In this document: positions 1 through 11,480 of the stretch, in pieces
Position numbering within the stretch: the first letter of the stretch is position 1
Layout of the letters: the number at the start of each line of letters is the position of its first letter
From: Talpa occidentalis
Lineage: Eukaryota > Chordata > Mammalia > Eulipotyphla > Talpidae
Direction of reading: 5' to 3'
Assembly (NCBI RefSeq): GCF_014898055.3
Contig: NW_023604295.1
Coordinates: 62,001 to 126,000 of the forward strand
DNA: 64,000 nucleotides
Made by a program: the position numbers and the translations under genes
The notes under the pieces: generated by a model
Told to the model about the DNA's origin: nothing
Databases searched by the model: none
What the model saw: only the letters and a program-made list of their open reading frames with translations

Positions 1-673
1 GCTTGTGACTCGTGGTCTGAGAGCATTTCTGTCTCTGCTGCAGCTGCAATAGCTTGTGGCAGCAGACAACACCTGCTCTTCTCAACATGATGTCCTGGTG
101 ATGGGGAGGACACCTGAGCGACTGCAGCCTGCTGTTCTCGCTGCCACTCTCACCTCTGCCTTCTCCCAGGTGACCCAGGGCACCAGCCAGGTGAGGCCTG
201 AGATCACATACAGGTTAGTGTTGGAGCACATCTGTAAACAACACTGTCTGGACTGCTCACACCTACCTCTGTGCCAAGGTGGGGAGTGCAAAGTGCATGA
301 AGTCTGAGCAGGATCAGAGTCATATGGTGGTTTTAGCCACTGGTCCCACTAACAAATAGCAGAGCCCAGTGTCTTTTCTTCTCTGCCTGTCTGAAGCCCA
401 CCAACGAGGCTTTGGTCTGCGCTCACACTGTTCTACAGCAGAAAGTGCCACCACTGCAGCACCAATAACAGCTGTGATTCAGTGGAGGCCACCTTGCAGA
501 CCTATGGACACGGTGTGAGGGGCGCCCAGCATACACCAGGCTCTTGTGAACTACAGCTGCCAGGGATGAGCCCAGCAGCAGCAGGACCCCTGGCCAGGTC
601 CATTAATATTGATATGAGTCAACATAACTTGCCAAGCTAAGAGACTGAGGACAAAAATTGTAGAACTCTCATG

Positions 674-821
674 TTACTCCCCACTGTTCCCCTCAGCAGT
701 GGATTTCAGTGGGTCTGCCTGTTCTGCTCCCCACTCTGTCTCTGGCGAATCCTCTCAGCCCCGCATCTCTGGCCTGTGCCCCAGTTCTTGTATGCATAAT
801 AAAACAAATCTTTAAAAAAAA
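674..821 (+). repeat. tRNA-derived SINE, 5-prime truncated
   Basis: Only the body and tail of the window's SINE family are present: the CCCCTCAGCAGTGGATTTCAG block, the TGCTCCCCACTCTGTCTCTGG block and an A-rich tail with AATAAAAC. The tRNA-like head is missing. Orientation is defined by the head reading CCTCCCTGGTGGCGCAG on that strand in full copies. Confidence 0.8.
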
Positions 822-839
822 AGTATTGGTTAGTTTAGC

Positions 840-1250
840 AAAGTCAACTCAAGAGAGATGACCTGCAATTTTTACGCACTAATAATGAAAAAGGTAAAAG
901 GGGAGATTACAAAAACAACACCCTTGCCACAACATCAAAGAACAAAACACTTGAGTTAACAAAAGAGGTAAAAGATTTTTGCAATGATAACTATGAGATA
1001 CTGTTGAAAGAATTGAAGAACATAAATCAGTGGGGACACGTGTTTGCTCACGGATTGGAAGACTTAATATGGTGAAAATATCAAACTACCCAAACATATG
1101 CACAGATAATGCAATAGATACCAGAATCTCAATCATTTTTAATGCAGTCATAGAAAACCCCTCCTAAAATCCATACAGGACCTTAAGAACCTCAAAGAGA
1201 CAAAACAATTTTGAAGAGTGCAAAAGTGGAGAGTTTCAACCTCCGAACTC
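840..1250 (+). mobile_element. LINE-1 ORF2 fragment
   Basis: The stretch follows the familiar L1 ORF2 course: an AATGATAACTATGAGATACTG phrase, then GGATTGGAAGACTTAATATGGTG, then CAAACTACCCAAA. Stops and indels break the frame, so it is a relic. Assignment rests on remembered L1 consensus phrases, not on an alignment. Confidence 0.65.
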
Positions 1251-1254
1251 CAAA

Positions 1255-1755
1255 GCCATGAAAACAGTGAGGTGTGGACAGACAGACAGATGGATGAACC
1301 AAGGGGCCAGGACGGAAAGTCTGGAAGAAATATCCGTATATGTGTCAAATGGCGTGACAGAGCTGTGAGAAAGGGGGGGCTGCAAGCCTGGGCTGGGACA
1401 CCCACATGCAGAGGAGGGACGCGGGCACCCGCAGCCTGGCCGGGCGCTGCTGCCTCGTGAGCACAGAGCTGCATGACGCGACGGGGCCCAGGACAGGCGT
1501 GGTGGCGGCGGTGGCGCGTCACGACAGCCTTTTACTCCACTGGGCTGTGCTCTCAAACATGATAGGATGGTGAGTTTTATGTACGTATATTTCACCAAAA
1601 CTGGTAAGAGAGGAAAAAAGAAAATACTTGGGGAAGAATAAAATGAAAGCAAGTCCCTAATATATCCAGACACATGCAGTGCAGTGAAGTAGTGCTCGGG
1701 GGAACCCGTTATTGTAAATGTCTGTGTTCACAAATAAGATTTCAAGTCAGTAATA
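1255..1755. other. Gene-free stretch, nothing specific recognised
   Basis: Open frames of 80 to 145 codons cross here in several frames, but they lack splice-site context, recognisable protein motifs and a start context, and overlap each other on both strands. It is probably decayed repeat. Confidence 0.5.
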
Positions 1756-1759
1756 CGAT

Positions 1760-1990
1760 TTTCACAAGGAGCTAGAAAAGGAAGAGCAAATAACCCTAAG
1801 AGAAAGGAGGTCACAAAGATTAGAGCAGAGACAACATAGAGAAAATAAAAATAGAAAAAATTACTGAAACAGTTTTTCCTTGAAAAGGCTAACACAACTG
1901 ACAAAGCTTTAACTACACTGATTAGAGAAAATACAGGAGATTCGAACCACTGAGGTTAGAAATAGGAACGGGACATCCCTGCCAGCCTGA
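1760..1990 (+). mobile_element. LINE-1 ORF2 fragment
   Basis: The phrase AGAAAGGAGGTCACAAAGATTAGAGCAGAGA, given here only in outline, corresponds to the RRKEIIKIRAEI part of L1 ORF2, followed by the lysine-rich linker and CTTTAACTACACTGATTAG. It is the same segment found intact at about 9240-9430 in this window. Confidence 0.6.
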
Positions 1991-2337
1991 GACACAAAAA
2001 GGGCCGCACAGGAATACCATGAGTGAGGTGGCAGAGTTGGAATCAACAGATTCCAAGCACCACGCCAAGCTGCAAGGTCTCATTCATAAGAAATGCCCAA
2101 GAAGGCCCACACGGGTGGGACGGGCGGTGAGAGGAGGCGCGGGAGTGACCTGAGGGGACAGGAGGTTTCATTTGAAACGACTAAAATGTTCTGGAACTAG
2201 ACAGCTGATGCCGTGACTGTATGCACTGTCACTGGTTACAGGTTTTTAAATGTCAAAATGTTGAGTTTTATGTCCTGTTTTCACCACCATACAAAACATT
2301 TTAAAAAATAATTTAGCTCCAAGAATGCACAATTAGG

Positions 2338-2580
2338 GGCCTCCCTGGTGGCGCAGCGGTTGAGCGCTGGGCTGTGAAGCTGCTTGCAGCCTCTGCAGCG
2401 CCGATTTGACCCACCGGCGAGGGTCCCACATGGCGCGCAGACCTCTCCTGCCGCCCGCTGCTCCCCTCAGCAGTGTCCTTCGGTCCTTCTGCCTGTTCTA
2501 CTCCCCGCTCTGGCTCTGGTGAATCCTCTCACCCTCCCGCGCTTCTGACTGTACCCAGTGCTTGTATTAAAAAAAAAAAA
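2338..2580 (+). repeat. tRNA-derived SINE, full length
   Basis: Head GGCCTCCCTGGTGGCGCAGC with A box, B-box-like GCCGATTTGACCC, the cgcgcag body of the second subfamily (see 19969-20250) and a poly-A tail. It lies in otherwise unremarkable AT-rich sequence. Confidence 0.9.
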
Positions 2581-2700
2581 GCGCAATATTGCACAAAAAA
2601 TATGCAAATATATTTGATCTATAAAAGCAAATAACCCCCATTCTAGATACTGAATAACTGAAAATATTGCTTAGGAGAAAGGGCATAGCAAGGACATATC

Positions 2701-2738
2701 CAGACACACACACACACACACACGCACACACGCACGTG
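2701..2738. repeat. (CA)n microsatellite
   Basis: About 11 uninterrupted CA dinucleotides followed by interrupted CACG units. Confidence 0.95.
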
Positions 2739-4328
2739 CCAGAGCCGCCCCCGGTGCTAGTGAGGGAGCCCGTGGGAGATGCTTCGGGCAGAAGAACCAC
2801 TCTGCATATTTTGTCCTGAGTTGGATTCTAAAGTCGCAGCCCCTACAAAGGGGTGGTCAAAGCCCTTCCCGCAAGTGCACTCCAGGCCAGACACTCACAC
2901 TCAGCACTTGCAGGGGGCACCTGTGGCCACACGCCCGCAGCTCATCGGGTGAGCCACCCGGGAAGAGACACCAGGTAATAGCGTGGAAGCGAAGCAACAT
3001 GGGGCCACTCCCCAGAAGACGCTGTTCTGGGCAAATCATTTGCTTAGTTCAGCAACAGATGAAAAGTGTATTTTCCATAAAGAAGTTAGGTTTGTCAAGA
3101 AAATCAGTTTACCTTGGCAAAATTCAAAATACATTCAAATTTAAAACAACAAGACTGCAGTGGTACCTGCCTGGCCTGACGACGAGCAGCGCCGGGGCCT
3201 GCAGTGTTTCCACACGGGGCTGGCTGGGCGGGGGGCAGGATCATGCTCCCGGCGTCTTCACAGCGGCAGCCCCGCAGAGCGCAGGGAGAGGCCTGGAGGA
3301 GTTTTGGAACGGGAGAAATCCCATTCCCCCATTTTAGAAGAGAGAAGAACTTAGCAAGTGGGGAATAATGTGGTAGGAGAGAAGCAAAAGCAGGTAAACA
3401 GACGAAAGCGTGGAAGTTGGTGGAGAAAAGAGACGTGTCATTTTACTATAAAAATGATTATGAAGGAGATACACAAAAGAGACTGTGAGGCGCGGGGGGA
3501 CTCGCGGTCTGTGGGGAGCGCGGTGGGCAGCAGGGCCTGCAGGCTGGCTGCACCAAGCGTCCCCCTTACCAGAGTCAGGCTTCCATGGGGCACTGGGCAG
3601 GCAGGGCCAGGGTTATGGGAGGGGGCTGTGTGACTTCATCTCCCGGAGTAGATCCGTGTCTGCATCCAGAGGGAACACTGTGAAGACAGCGACCCAGCAG
3701 GGCCCGCCCTGGGGAGTCCAAATAGCCTGCAGGTGCCCTGAGCCTTGGGCTGGCACCACAGGTGATGGGCCTAAGTGGGGAGCCCCTTAGGAACCTGGTA
3801 ATTGTTTCCCGGTCTGCTGGGCGATAAATCACTCCCCAGGGCTGCAGGCAGATGGCAGGAAGCCGAGGGTGACGGGAAAGGCCGTGCACGTTCCCGGGAC
3901 ACTGACTGATGGTTCCCAGGTGGGACGGGCCTTGAGGACAGCGACCCAGCTGGGTGGATCCCCAGGAGCCCAAAGTAGCCCGCATCTTATGGCTCCTCCA
4001 AAGCCCTCAGTGCCTCCAGTGCTTGCAGCCTGCTGCAGCTTCAAGTTGTTTCTCAGTTGAGCTCAGTGGTAAATTACCCCTCAGGGTTCCAGGCAGCTGA
4101 CAGGAAGAAAGTCCGAAGTTTAGTTCTCTCAGGGACAGAGCCCGGCAGCATCCCCAGACGAGGGGCAACCAGAGTTGAAGTTCAAGTTTCTGAAACTTCC
4201 ACACAGAACACCATATTGCTGCATCTTGTCCAATGACCAAAACCTAATTTTTATTTGAAATCTTAACATGTACTAGGTGGTATAACTTGTACAACTTTCA
4301 ATCCATGAAAAATTTACATTTTTAAAAT
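2739..4328. other. Gene-free stretch, no feature recognised
   Basis: Moderate GC sequence with several overlapping open frames of 60 to 136 codons on both strands. None has a recognisable motif or splice context. An internal similarity is visible around 3690-3850 and 3930-4080 (GGAGCCCAAAGTAG / GGGAGTCCAAATAG followed by CCTCAGGGTTCCAGGC / CCCCAGGGCTGCAGGC), suggesting an old local duplication. Confidence 0.5.
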
Positions 4329-4616
4329 CAATCCTTTTTTTTATTTATTTTTTTAAGATTTATTTATTTATACAAGAACCAAGGTACAACCAGATGTGTG
4401 GGAGTGTGAGAGGACTCACCAGAGACAGAGTGGGGAGCAAAACAGGCAGACTGACTGAAATCCACTGCTGAGGGGAGTAGCGGGGGGACAGGAGAGGTCT
4501 GCTGCACTATGTCGGTATCTCCCCAGACGGCTGGGATTGAACCCGCACTGCAGAGGCTGCAGACAGATTCACAGCCCTGCACTTGATCAACCGTCTGTGC
4601 CACCAGGGAGGCTCTC
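4329..4616 (-). repeat. tRNA-derived SINE, full length
   Basis: Reads tail to head on the plus strand: T-rich tail, then AAGATTTATTTATTTATACAAG, then body, ending in CACCAGGGAGGCTC. First of three tandemly arranged minus-strand copies. Confidence 0.9.
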
Positions 4617-4618
4617 TT

Positions 4619-4891
4619 TAAAAAAAAAAAAAAGATTTATTTATTCATGCATACAAGAGCTGGAGTGCAGGCCAGAGGTGCAGGGGGTGAGAGAAGTCAC
4701 CAGAGACAGTGGGGAGCAGAACAAGCAGACTGACTAAAATACACTACTGAGGGGAGCAGCGGGGAGACAGGAGAGGTCTGCTGCGCCCTTTGGATCAGCT
4801 CCTTGGCCAGTCAGGGATCGAACTCATGCTACAGAGGCTGCAGGTAGCTTCACAGTGTGGTGCTTAACCCCTTGCACCACCAGGGAGGTCC
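4619..4891 (-). repeat. tRNA-derived SINE, full length
   Basis: Second of three head-to-tail minus-strand copies; starts with its A-rich tail immediately after the previous copy's head and ends ACCACCAGGGAGGTCC. Confidence 0.9.
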
Positions 4892-4913
4892 TCAAGCCTC
4901 TTATTTTAAAGGT

Positions 4914-5179
4914 GTTTTTTTTTTTTAAGGTTTATTTATACAAGAACCAGGGTACAGGCCAGATGCACAGGAGGGTGAGCGGACTCCCCAGAGACAGAGT
5001 GGGGAGCAGAACAGGCAAACTGACGAAATACACTGCTGAGGTGAGCAGCGGGGAGATAGGAGAGGTCTGCCACGCCATGTGGGACCCTCGCTGGCCGGCC
5101 GGGATCAAACCGGCGCTGCAGAGGCTGCGGACAGCTTCACAGCATGGCACTCAACTGCCTGCGCCACCAGGGGAGGCCC
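4914..5179 (-). repeat. tRNA-derived SINE, full length
   Basis: Third copy of the cluster. The sequences flanking it share CTCAAGCCTCTTATTTTAAA, a 20-base direct repeat at about 4891-4910 and 5180-5199 that is the target-site duplication of this insertion. Confidence 0.92.
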
Positions 5180-5199
5180 CTCAAGCCTCTTATTTTAAA

Positions 5200-6230
5200 A
5201 TGAGCACAGTGTTAGAAAAGAAGGGGGCCAAGAGTATCAGACAAAGTGGGCTTTATCAAAAGTTGGTGAGGTGGGGACCCCCTGCAGGTTAAGAGTCGCC
5301 CCACAAATGGGAGTGTGGGTCTTTATGGGGTTAAGCCACTGCTGTGTTTTTTGGCACACAATGGCGGAGGGCGGGGGACTCTCCTGCCAGGAGGTCTGCT
5401 GGAGTGTTTACTGCCGTCAGCTTATGTCTAGTTTAGCTCAGCTCTGGCGCCGCAAGCAGCTGGGCACAGGCAGTGACAGGTTTCCGAACGGCCAGTGTGT
5501 GCTCTCATCACGTAGACAGACAAACAGTGGGGGGAGCAGAGACACTACCCGAGCCCTTGGCCCTTCCCACCGTCATAGCGCCTTATAGGAAACTTGGTGC
5601 CGCCCTAATGTGCTCACATGCTTTCATGCCCTTTCATCACATATGTAGGTTCAGGGCGCCAGCATGTTTGTTGCAGATACAAGACTATTTCATCCACCAC
5701 ATCTCCCTCGAGCTCCTAGACACAACCACACCTGTCTTCCATAGCTGTGGCTCTGTCATCTCAAGGACATGGCATGGAATGACACATGGTCACACAGACA
5801 CAGGCATTGGGTTCCCCCTCACTGTAACCCCTGGGCCCAAATAATCGTCGACTATTTTCAACAAACCACAAAGACATCGGCACACTATATTTATTATTCG
5901 GTGCCTCCGTTCTCATCCCTGCAGAGGCAGGTTTCCAGCCGAGGGTCAGGTTTCCAGCAGCTGTGGTCGTTTCAAAGCGTGGCTGTTCTGGAGTGAGCCA
6001 CCATGTGCAGCTGTGTGCAGGCTTCCATGTGGACATGTCTCTGTTTCTATGAGATGACCCCCAGGAATCAAATCCAGATGATGTGGCAAGTGTGTGTCCA
6101 AGTTTTCAAGGAAAAAACAGCTGTTCCCCAGAGCTGCTGTGCACCTTTCATTCCTCCTGACACATGCCTGTTTTTCATTTCCTCTGTGTATTTAGTATTT
6201 AAAGACAGTACATTTACCAACTTATTTTTT
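5200..6230. other. Gene-free stretch, no feature recognised
   Basis: Mixed-composition sequence with overlapping short open frames; no conserved protein or RNA recognised. Confidence 0.5.
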
Positions 6231-6236
6231 TTTAAG

Positions 6237-6267
<31 letters not shown>

Positions 6268-6283
6268 ATTTTTTATTTTTATA

Positions 6284-6580
6284 GAGGCATGTTTTATTTA
6301 TTTATTTTATTTGTTTGTTTGTTTTGTTTATACATGCACTGGGTACAGTCAGAAGTATGGGAGGGTGAGAGAATTCACCAGAGCCAGAGCGGGGAGCAGA
6401 GCAGGCAGAAGGACCGAAGGACACTGCTGAGGGGAGCAGCGGGCGGCAGGAGAGGTCTGCGCGCCATGTGGGACACTCCTCCGGTGGTCGGGGAGCAGCC
6501 GGGGATCGAACCGGCGTTGCAGAGGCCGCGGGCAGCTTGGCAACCCAGCGCTCAACCGCTGTGCCACTGGGGAGGCCCAA
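6284..6580 (-). repeat. tRNA-derived SINE (TTTG-tail subtype)
   Basis: Minus-strand copy with a long T-rich/GTTT tail on the plus strand, AGAATTCACCAGAGCCAGAGC body and CTGTGCCACTGGGGAGGCCC head. It sits inside the tail of an adjacent minus-strand SINE: a stranded AAGATTTATTTATTTA piece remains at 6232-6250 and restarts at 6580. Confidence 0.88.
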
Positions 6581-6826
6581 GATTTATTTATTTTTATACA
6601 AGAACCGGGGTATAGGCCAGATGCGCAGGAGGGTGAGAGGACTCACGGGGGAACAGAACAGGCAGAATGACGAAATACACTGCTGAGGGGAGCAGCGGGT
6701 GAGACAGGAGAGGTCTGCTGCACCATGTGGGATTCTTGCTGGCCGGCCGGGATCAAACCCACACTGCAGAGGCTGCGGACAGCTTCATAGTGCACCACTT
6801 AACCACCTGCGCCACCAGGGAGGCCC
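6580..6826 (-). repeat. tRNA-derived SINE, full length
   Basis: Starts AGATTTATTTATTTTTATAC and ends GCGCCACCAGGGAGGCCC. The flanks share ACCAACTTATTTTT (6216-6229 and 6827-6841), which fits a target-site duplication bracketing the nested pair. Confidence 0.88.
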
Positions 6827-6849
6827 TACCAACTTATTTTTAAGCAAAT

Positions 6850-7500
6850 TTAAGTAGTTTATCTTGTTGCACAACAGACCTCAGAATTTCTCATCTTGCA
6901 GCTCTGAGCCTTGCAATCCAGTAACCAGCAGCCGCTTCTGCCCCTGCCCTGATAGGCACCTTTCCAGTTCTGTTACTAGGAATTTGACCACTTTATCTCA
7001 CAAAAATGGAATCACACAGTATTTTCTTGTCACTGATTCATTCCATTCAGCTTTCTGTCCAAATGGACCAGGTGACACGCCACATTCTGTCCACTTACCT
7101 GTTGGTGGACGTGTGCATGTCCCCACTTGTTGGGGGTTGTAATTAGTGCTGCTTGAAATGTAGGTGTAACAGTAACTCTTCAAGGTCCTGCTTCAAGAAG
7201 CGAAATTGCTAGATCATAAGGAAATTCTCGTTTCAGTTTTTTTCAATAACTGTCATGCTGTGTTCAACAGTGGTTGGGCCATTTACAATCCCATGAGTAG
7301 CGCATGGAGTCCAAATTCTCTGAACCCTTGCCCTGATATTCTGTGCTTTTTTGTCTGGTTTTGGAAACTCCCTGGGGAGTGGCTGACATCTCACAGCCTC
7401 TCGCATTTAACGGCTAGTGACGCTGGGTGTCTTTCTGTATCGTTGACCTCTGCAGTGTCTTCTTTGGAGAAATGTCTGTTCAGTTCCTCACTGGTTAACA
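6850..7500. mobile_element. LINE-1-like 3-prime-region fragment
   Basis: The phrase CGAAATTGCTAGATCATAAGG followed by a T-rich run and CCATTTACAATCCCATGAG resembles the well-known L1-associated sequence that reads attgctggatcatatgg and tttacattcccaccaa. No open frame is kept. Confidence 0.5.
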
Positions 7501-7653
7501 TCAAGAATAGCTGGATTTAAAAAAATAGCTGGATTCATGCTAAGCTGACTAAATAGCATTATTTCTAAATGTAGACCGAGGAGTTAGATATCGAAGGTAA
7601 GAAATTTCTCAAAAACACAACCATAGAAAAATTCCTTGCTAAAAGTGAGGTGT

Positions 7654-7898
7654 GGGGCCTCCCTGGTGGTGCAGGGGTTAAAGAGAGCACTATCAAGCTC
7701 ATGCCAGCCACTACAGCATGAGTTCGTTCCCCACACGGCACAAAAGACCTCCCCTGTCTCCCCGCTGCTCCCCTCAGCTGTGTATTTCAGTGGATCCACC
7801 TGTTCTGCTCCCCATTCTGTCTCTGGTGAGTCCTCTCACCCCCTGTACCTGTGGCCTGCACCCCAGTTCTTGTAGCACAGATAAAAATAAATCTTTAG
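7654..7898 (+). repeat. tRNA-derived SINE, full length
   Basis: Head GGGGCCTCCCTGGTGGTGCAGG through tail AATAAATCTTT. The flanks AAAGTGAGGT and AGAAGTGAGGT form a short target-site duplication. Confidence 0.9.
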
Positions 7899-8479
7899 AA
7901 GTGAGGTATACAGGCCAAGGGCAAAGCAGGTTGCCAAAGCCAAGGTCTGATCAGGAGAAGGACTCAGAAGAACCTGACTAAAGACTGGTTGAGGAGGTCA
8001 TCTCATCACTAAGATCACCTCAACCCAGATGTACATGCCGATGACCCAACAGAGAAACAAGGGTGGCAGGGGGAAGGGCACACAGAGATGTGGACTTCAG
8101 GCCAAGCCTGAGGTCACTCACAGCAACATCGCTCCCTGCAGCACGCAGTGGGAGAAGGCTGTACACAGAGAAGCACTTCAGCTAATTCACCCCACAGAGT
8201 GCCGTTTGACAGCCAGAATTACCCATCCCATGCTAACTACAGTGGATGGCATCGCATTCAGTCCTCTGTGACTATGAATATCAGATATTCACCAAAATTA
8301 AGCAGGCAAAATCACATCTATGGACTTCTTGTTGGATGATGCAAAAAGATGCAGATGAAATGTGAACGGCAGTGAGCGCCCATGAACCCAATGCCAGAGA
8401 AAGGGATGAAGAACTCCCCAATCATGTCATTCTAAGTCATTGTCTTTATAGTTCTCTTTGATCTTCAAAAGTATGTCAG
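7899..8479. other. Gene-free stretch, unassigned repeat-like DNA
   Basis: No stop-free frame above about 80 codons and no recognised motif. It abuts the L1 relic and may be part of the same element's more diverged upstream part. Confidence 0.4.
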
Positions 8480-8805
8480 CGCTGAGGACATGACCATCAA
8501 CAAAATCAGGGGTGGGGAAATTTGGAAGCCTCAGCAATACAGTGGAACAACAAAAACTGGTAGCAAAGCACAAATAAAAAGAAGGAAGACAGTTTTAATT
8601 TGCCATGTTGGTCACAAAACTAATGTCACAAGATTCAAGAAGATTAAGGTCAGCCCAAACATCTTCTCTGACCACAACAGTATCAAACTAGAAGTCAGGC
8701 ACAAGGAGAAAGGAGGAAAGACCTTTGTTTGATGTGTGGAGACTGCACAATACTGAATGGTTCTTGGGTTAATGAGGAAATCAAAAAAGAATTACAAATA
8801 CCTTG

Positions 8806-9072
8806 AGGCCCTCCCCTGGTGGCGCAGCGGTTGAGTGCTGGGCTGCGAAGCTGCCCGCAGCCTCTGCAGGGCCGGTTCAATCCCCAGCCGCCAGCAAGGG
8901 TCCCACATGGCGCGCAGACCTCTCCTGTCGCACCCGCTGCTCCCCTCAGCAGTGGACTTCGGTCCTTCTGCCTGCTCTGCTCCCCGCTCTGGCTCTGGTG
9001 AATTCTCTCACCCTCCCGTGCTTCTGACTGTACCCAGTGGTTGTATAAATAAATAAATAAATCTTAAAAAAA
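8806..9072 (+). repeat. tRNA-derived SINE inserted in L1
   Basis: Target-site duplication AAATACCTTGAG on both sides. Body of the cgcgcag subfamily, tail of AAATAAATAAATAAATC repeats. Confidence 0.95.
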
Positions 9073-9554
9073 ATACCTTGAGATAAATGATAACGAGGAC
9101 ACAACCTTCCAGAACCTGTGGGCCACAGTAAAAGCAGTGTTAAGAGGAACGTCTACGGCAACACAAGCCACAGCAACAAACAAATAAATGACCTAACATT
9201 ACAGCTTAAGGAACTAGGAAAAGAGGAACAAATGAAAACAAAAACCAGCAGAAGAAAGGAAATAATAAAAGTTAAGATGGAGAGAAATTAAACAGAAGTC
9301 AAAAAGACAATTCAAAAATCAATGAAGCTAAAAGCTGCTTCTTTGAAAAAAGAAAAAAAAACAGGCAAAGCTTTAGCTACGTTTGCTAGGAAGAAAGGGG
9401 AGAAAACTAACAAACAGAATCAGACACAGAGGATAAGTCACTATATGCGAACAAACTGGGAAATCTGGACAAAATGGACAAATTCTTAGAGGTATACTAT
9501 CTTCCAAAACTGAATCAGGGAGAAATTAAAAAATAAAAACCTGAACAGGCCATT

Positions 9555-9821
9555 TTAAAAAAAATTATTTATTTATGCATACAAGAACTGGGGCACAGGC
9601 CAGAGGTGCAGAGGGTGAGAGGATTCACCAGAGACAAAGCGGGGAACAGAACAGGAGACTGACTGAAATACACTGCTTAGGGGAGCAGCGGATGAGGCAG
9701 GAGAGGCCTGCTGTGCCATGTGGGTTGCTCCCTGGCTGGCCAGGGATCAAACTGGTGCTGCAGAGGCTGCAGACTGCTTCATAGTGCGGTGCTTAACCCC
9801 TTGTGCCACCAGGAAGGCCCC
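9555..9821 (-). repeat. tRNA-derived SINE inserted in L1
   Basis: Minus-strand copy; flanks share CCTGAACAG as target-site duplication. A-rich tail with ATTTATTTATGC. Confidence 0.93.
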
Positions 9822-10068
9822 TGAACAGACCAATTATAAAAAGGAAATTGAAAGTCACCAAATTGAGAGTCACCAAAATCTACCAAAAAACAAAAGCTCA
9901 GGGCAAGATGGTCTCACTAGTGAGGTCTGCCAAATCTTCAAAGATAAATTGATACCTAGCCTCAAACTCCTCCAAAAAACTAAGAAGGAATGCTCCCACA
10001 CATTTTATGAAGCCAACATTCCTCTGCTACCCAGAGCAGACAAGGAAAGAAAACCACAGATCGGGCCT

Positions 10069-10335
10069 CCCTGGTGGCGCAGGCGGTTGAGCACCACACT
10101 GTGAAGCCATCCACAGCCTCTGCAGCAAGGGTTTGATCCCAGCCAGCCAGGGAGAATCCCACATGGGGAGGCAGACCTTTCCTACTTTACCCGCTGCTCC
10201 CCTCAGCAGTGTATTTCACCCGTCTGCCTGTTCTGTTCCCCGCTCTGTCTCTGGTGAATCCTCTCACCCTCTACGCATCTGGTCTGTGCCCCAATTCTTG
10301 TATAAATAAATAAAATCTATAAAAAAAAAAAAAGA
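10069..10335 (+). repeat. tRNA-derived SINE inserted in L1
   Basis: Flanked on both sides by AGAAAACCACAGATC, a clean 15-base target-site duplication. Confidence 0.95.
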
Positions 10336-10539
10336 AAAAGAAAACCACAGATCAATGCCCCTGGTGAACACAGACACAGACACAGACATCTTAAGAGATT
10401 CCCCACAAACCAAAGTGAAAGAAGCATGTTGTGGCCAAGAGGGATTGACCCCAGGGATGCAAGGATGGCTTAACACATGCAGATCAGGCAGCGTGATTCA
10501 GCAAATCAGCAAAAGGAAAGTCAAGAATCAGATGATCAG

Positions 10540-10805
10540 GGCCTCCCTGGTAGCACAGGCGGTTGAACGCAGCGCTATGAAGCTGTCCGCAGCCTCTGCA
10601 TTGCTGGTTCGATCCCCGCCGGCTGTGGAGCAATCCACATGGCGCAGCAGAACTCTCCTGTCTTGCCTGCTGCTCCCCTCAGCAGTGTATTTCGTCAGTC
10701 TGCCTGTTCTGTTCCCTGTTTTGTCTCTGGTGAGTCCTCTCACCCTCCAGCACATCTGGCCTGTACCCCAGCTCTTGTATAAAAACAAATCTTTAAAAAA
10801 AAAAA
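10540..10805 (+). repeat. tRNA-derived SINE inserted in L1
   Basis: Flanks AATCAGATGATCA and AATCAGACGATCA form a 13-base target-site duplication with one mismatch. Confidence 0.94.
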
Positions 10806-10845
10806 TCAGACGATCACTTGACAAGATTCAGCATCCATTCATTAT

Positions 10846-11108
10846 TTTTTTAAAGATTTATTTATTTATACAAGAACTGGGATACAGTCAGACATGCAGG
10901 AGGGTGAGAGGACTCACCAGAGACAGTGCAGGGAGCAGAAAAGGCAGACGGACCAAGACACTGCTGAGGGAAGCAGTGGACGAGGCAGGAGAGTTCTGCT
11001 GCACCATGTGGGATTCTCCCTGGCTGGCCAGGAATCGAACCTGTGCTGCAGAGGCTGCAGACAGCTTCATAGCGTGCTGCTCAACCCACTGCGCCACTGA
11101 GGAGGCCC
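10846..11108 (-). repeat. tRNA-derived SINE inserted in L1
   Basis: Minus-strand copy; flanks ATTCATTATT and ATTCATTGTT form the target-site duplication. Confidence 0.93.
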
Positions 11109-11480
11109 CTATTCATTGTTTTTCAAAGATTCTCAGAAATATGGGGATAGAGCGAGTATGCCCCAACATGGCAAAGGCCACCTATGCAGACCCACAGGTG
11201 GAATCAGACTCAAGGGCGAGAAAGTGAAGTCTTTCCTCCAAGATCACGCACAGGACAAAGACGTCCACTCTCACCACTGCTGTTCGGGACAGTCCTAGCT
11301 GGGTCCAATGGGCAAGAGAAAGATATAAAAGGGAGCCAAGATGGAAAAGAAGGAAAACTAGCACTGTGCAGCGATGTAATAACATGCATAGAAAACCCTA
11401 AAAATCCCACTGGAAGCCTGTCAGTAACAATAAGTCAGTTCAGCAAAGTGGAAGGCTATGAAATTAAAGCACAAAGTCGC

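Larger units (their letters stand above)
8480..11480 (+). mobile_element. LINE-1 ORF2 relic interrupted by five SINEs
   Basis: Short in-order blocks of L1 ORF2 reverse-transcriptase protein can be read through frameshifts: SDHNSIKLEVRH near 8670, NLWATVKAVLRGT near 9110, KSSGQDGLTSEVCQIFKDKL near 9890, LDKIQHPFII near 10820, and GQEKDIKGSQDGKEGKL then ENPKNPTGS near 11300-11410. The order matches the family from the endonuclease-RT linker into the RT. Five SINEs (8806, 9555, 10069, 10540, 10846) interrupt it, each with a visible target-site duplication, so L1 sequence resumes exactly where it stopped. The element is dead: it carries stops and frameshifts in addition to the insertions. Confidence 0.85.

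Noticed and set aside
56..307. 83-codon frame at the left edge
   Set aside because: No splice context, no recognisable domain, and an equally long frame lies on the opposite strand.
10355..11227. 290-codon plus-strand frame
   Set aside because: It is an in-frame concatenation of L1 ORF2 remnants with two SINEs read as protein, not a gene.
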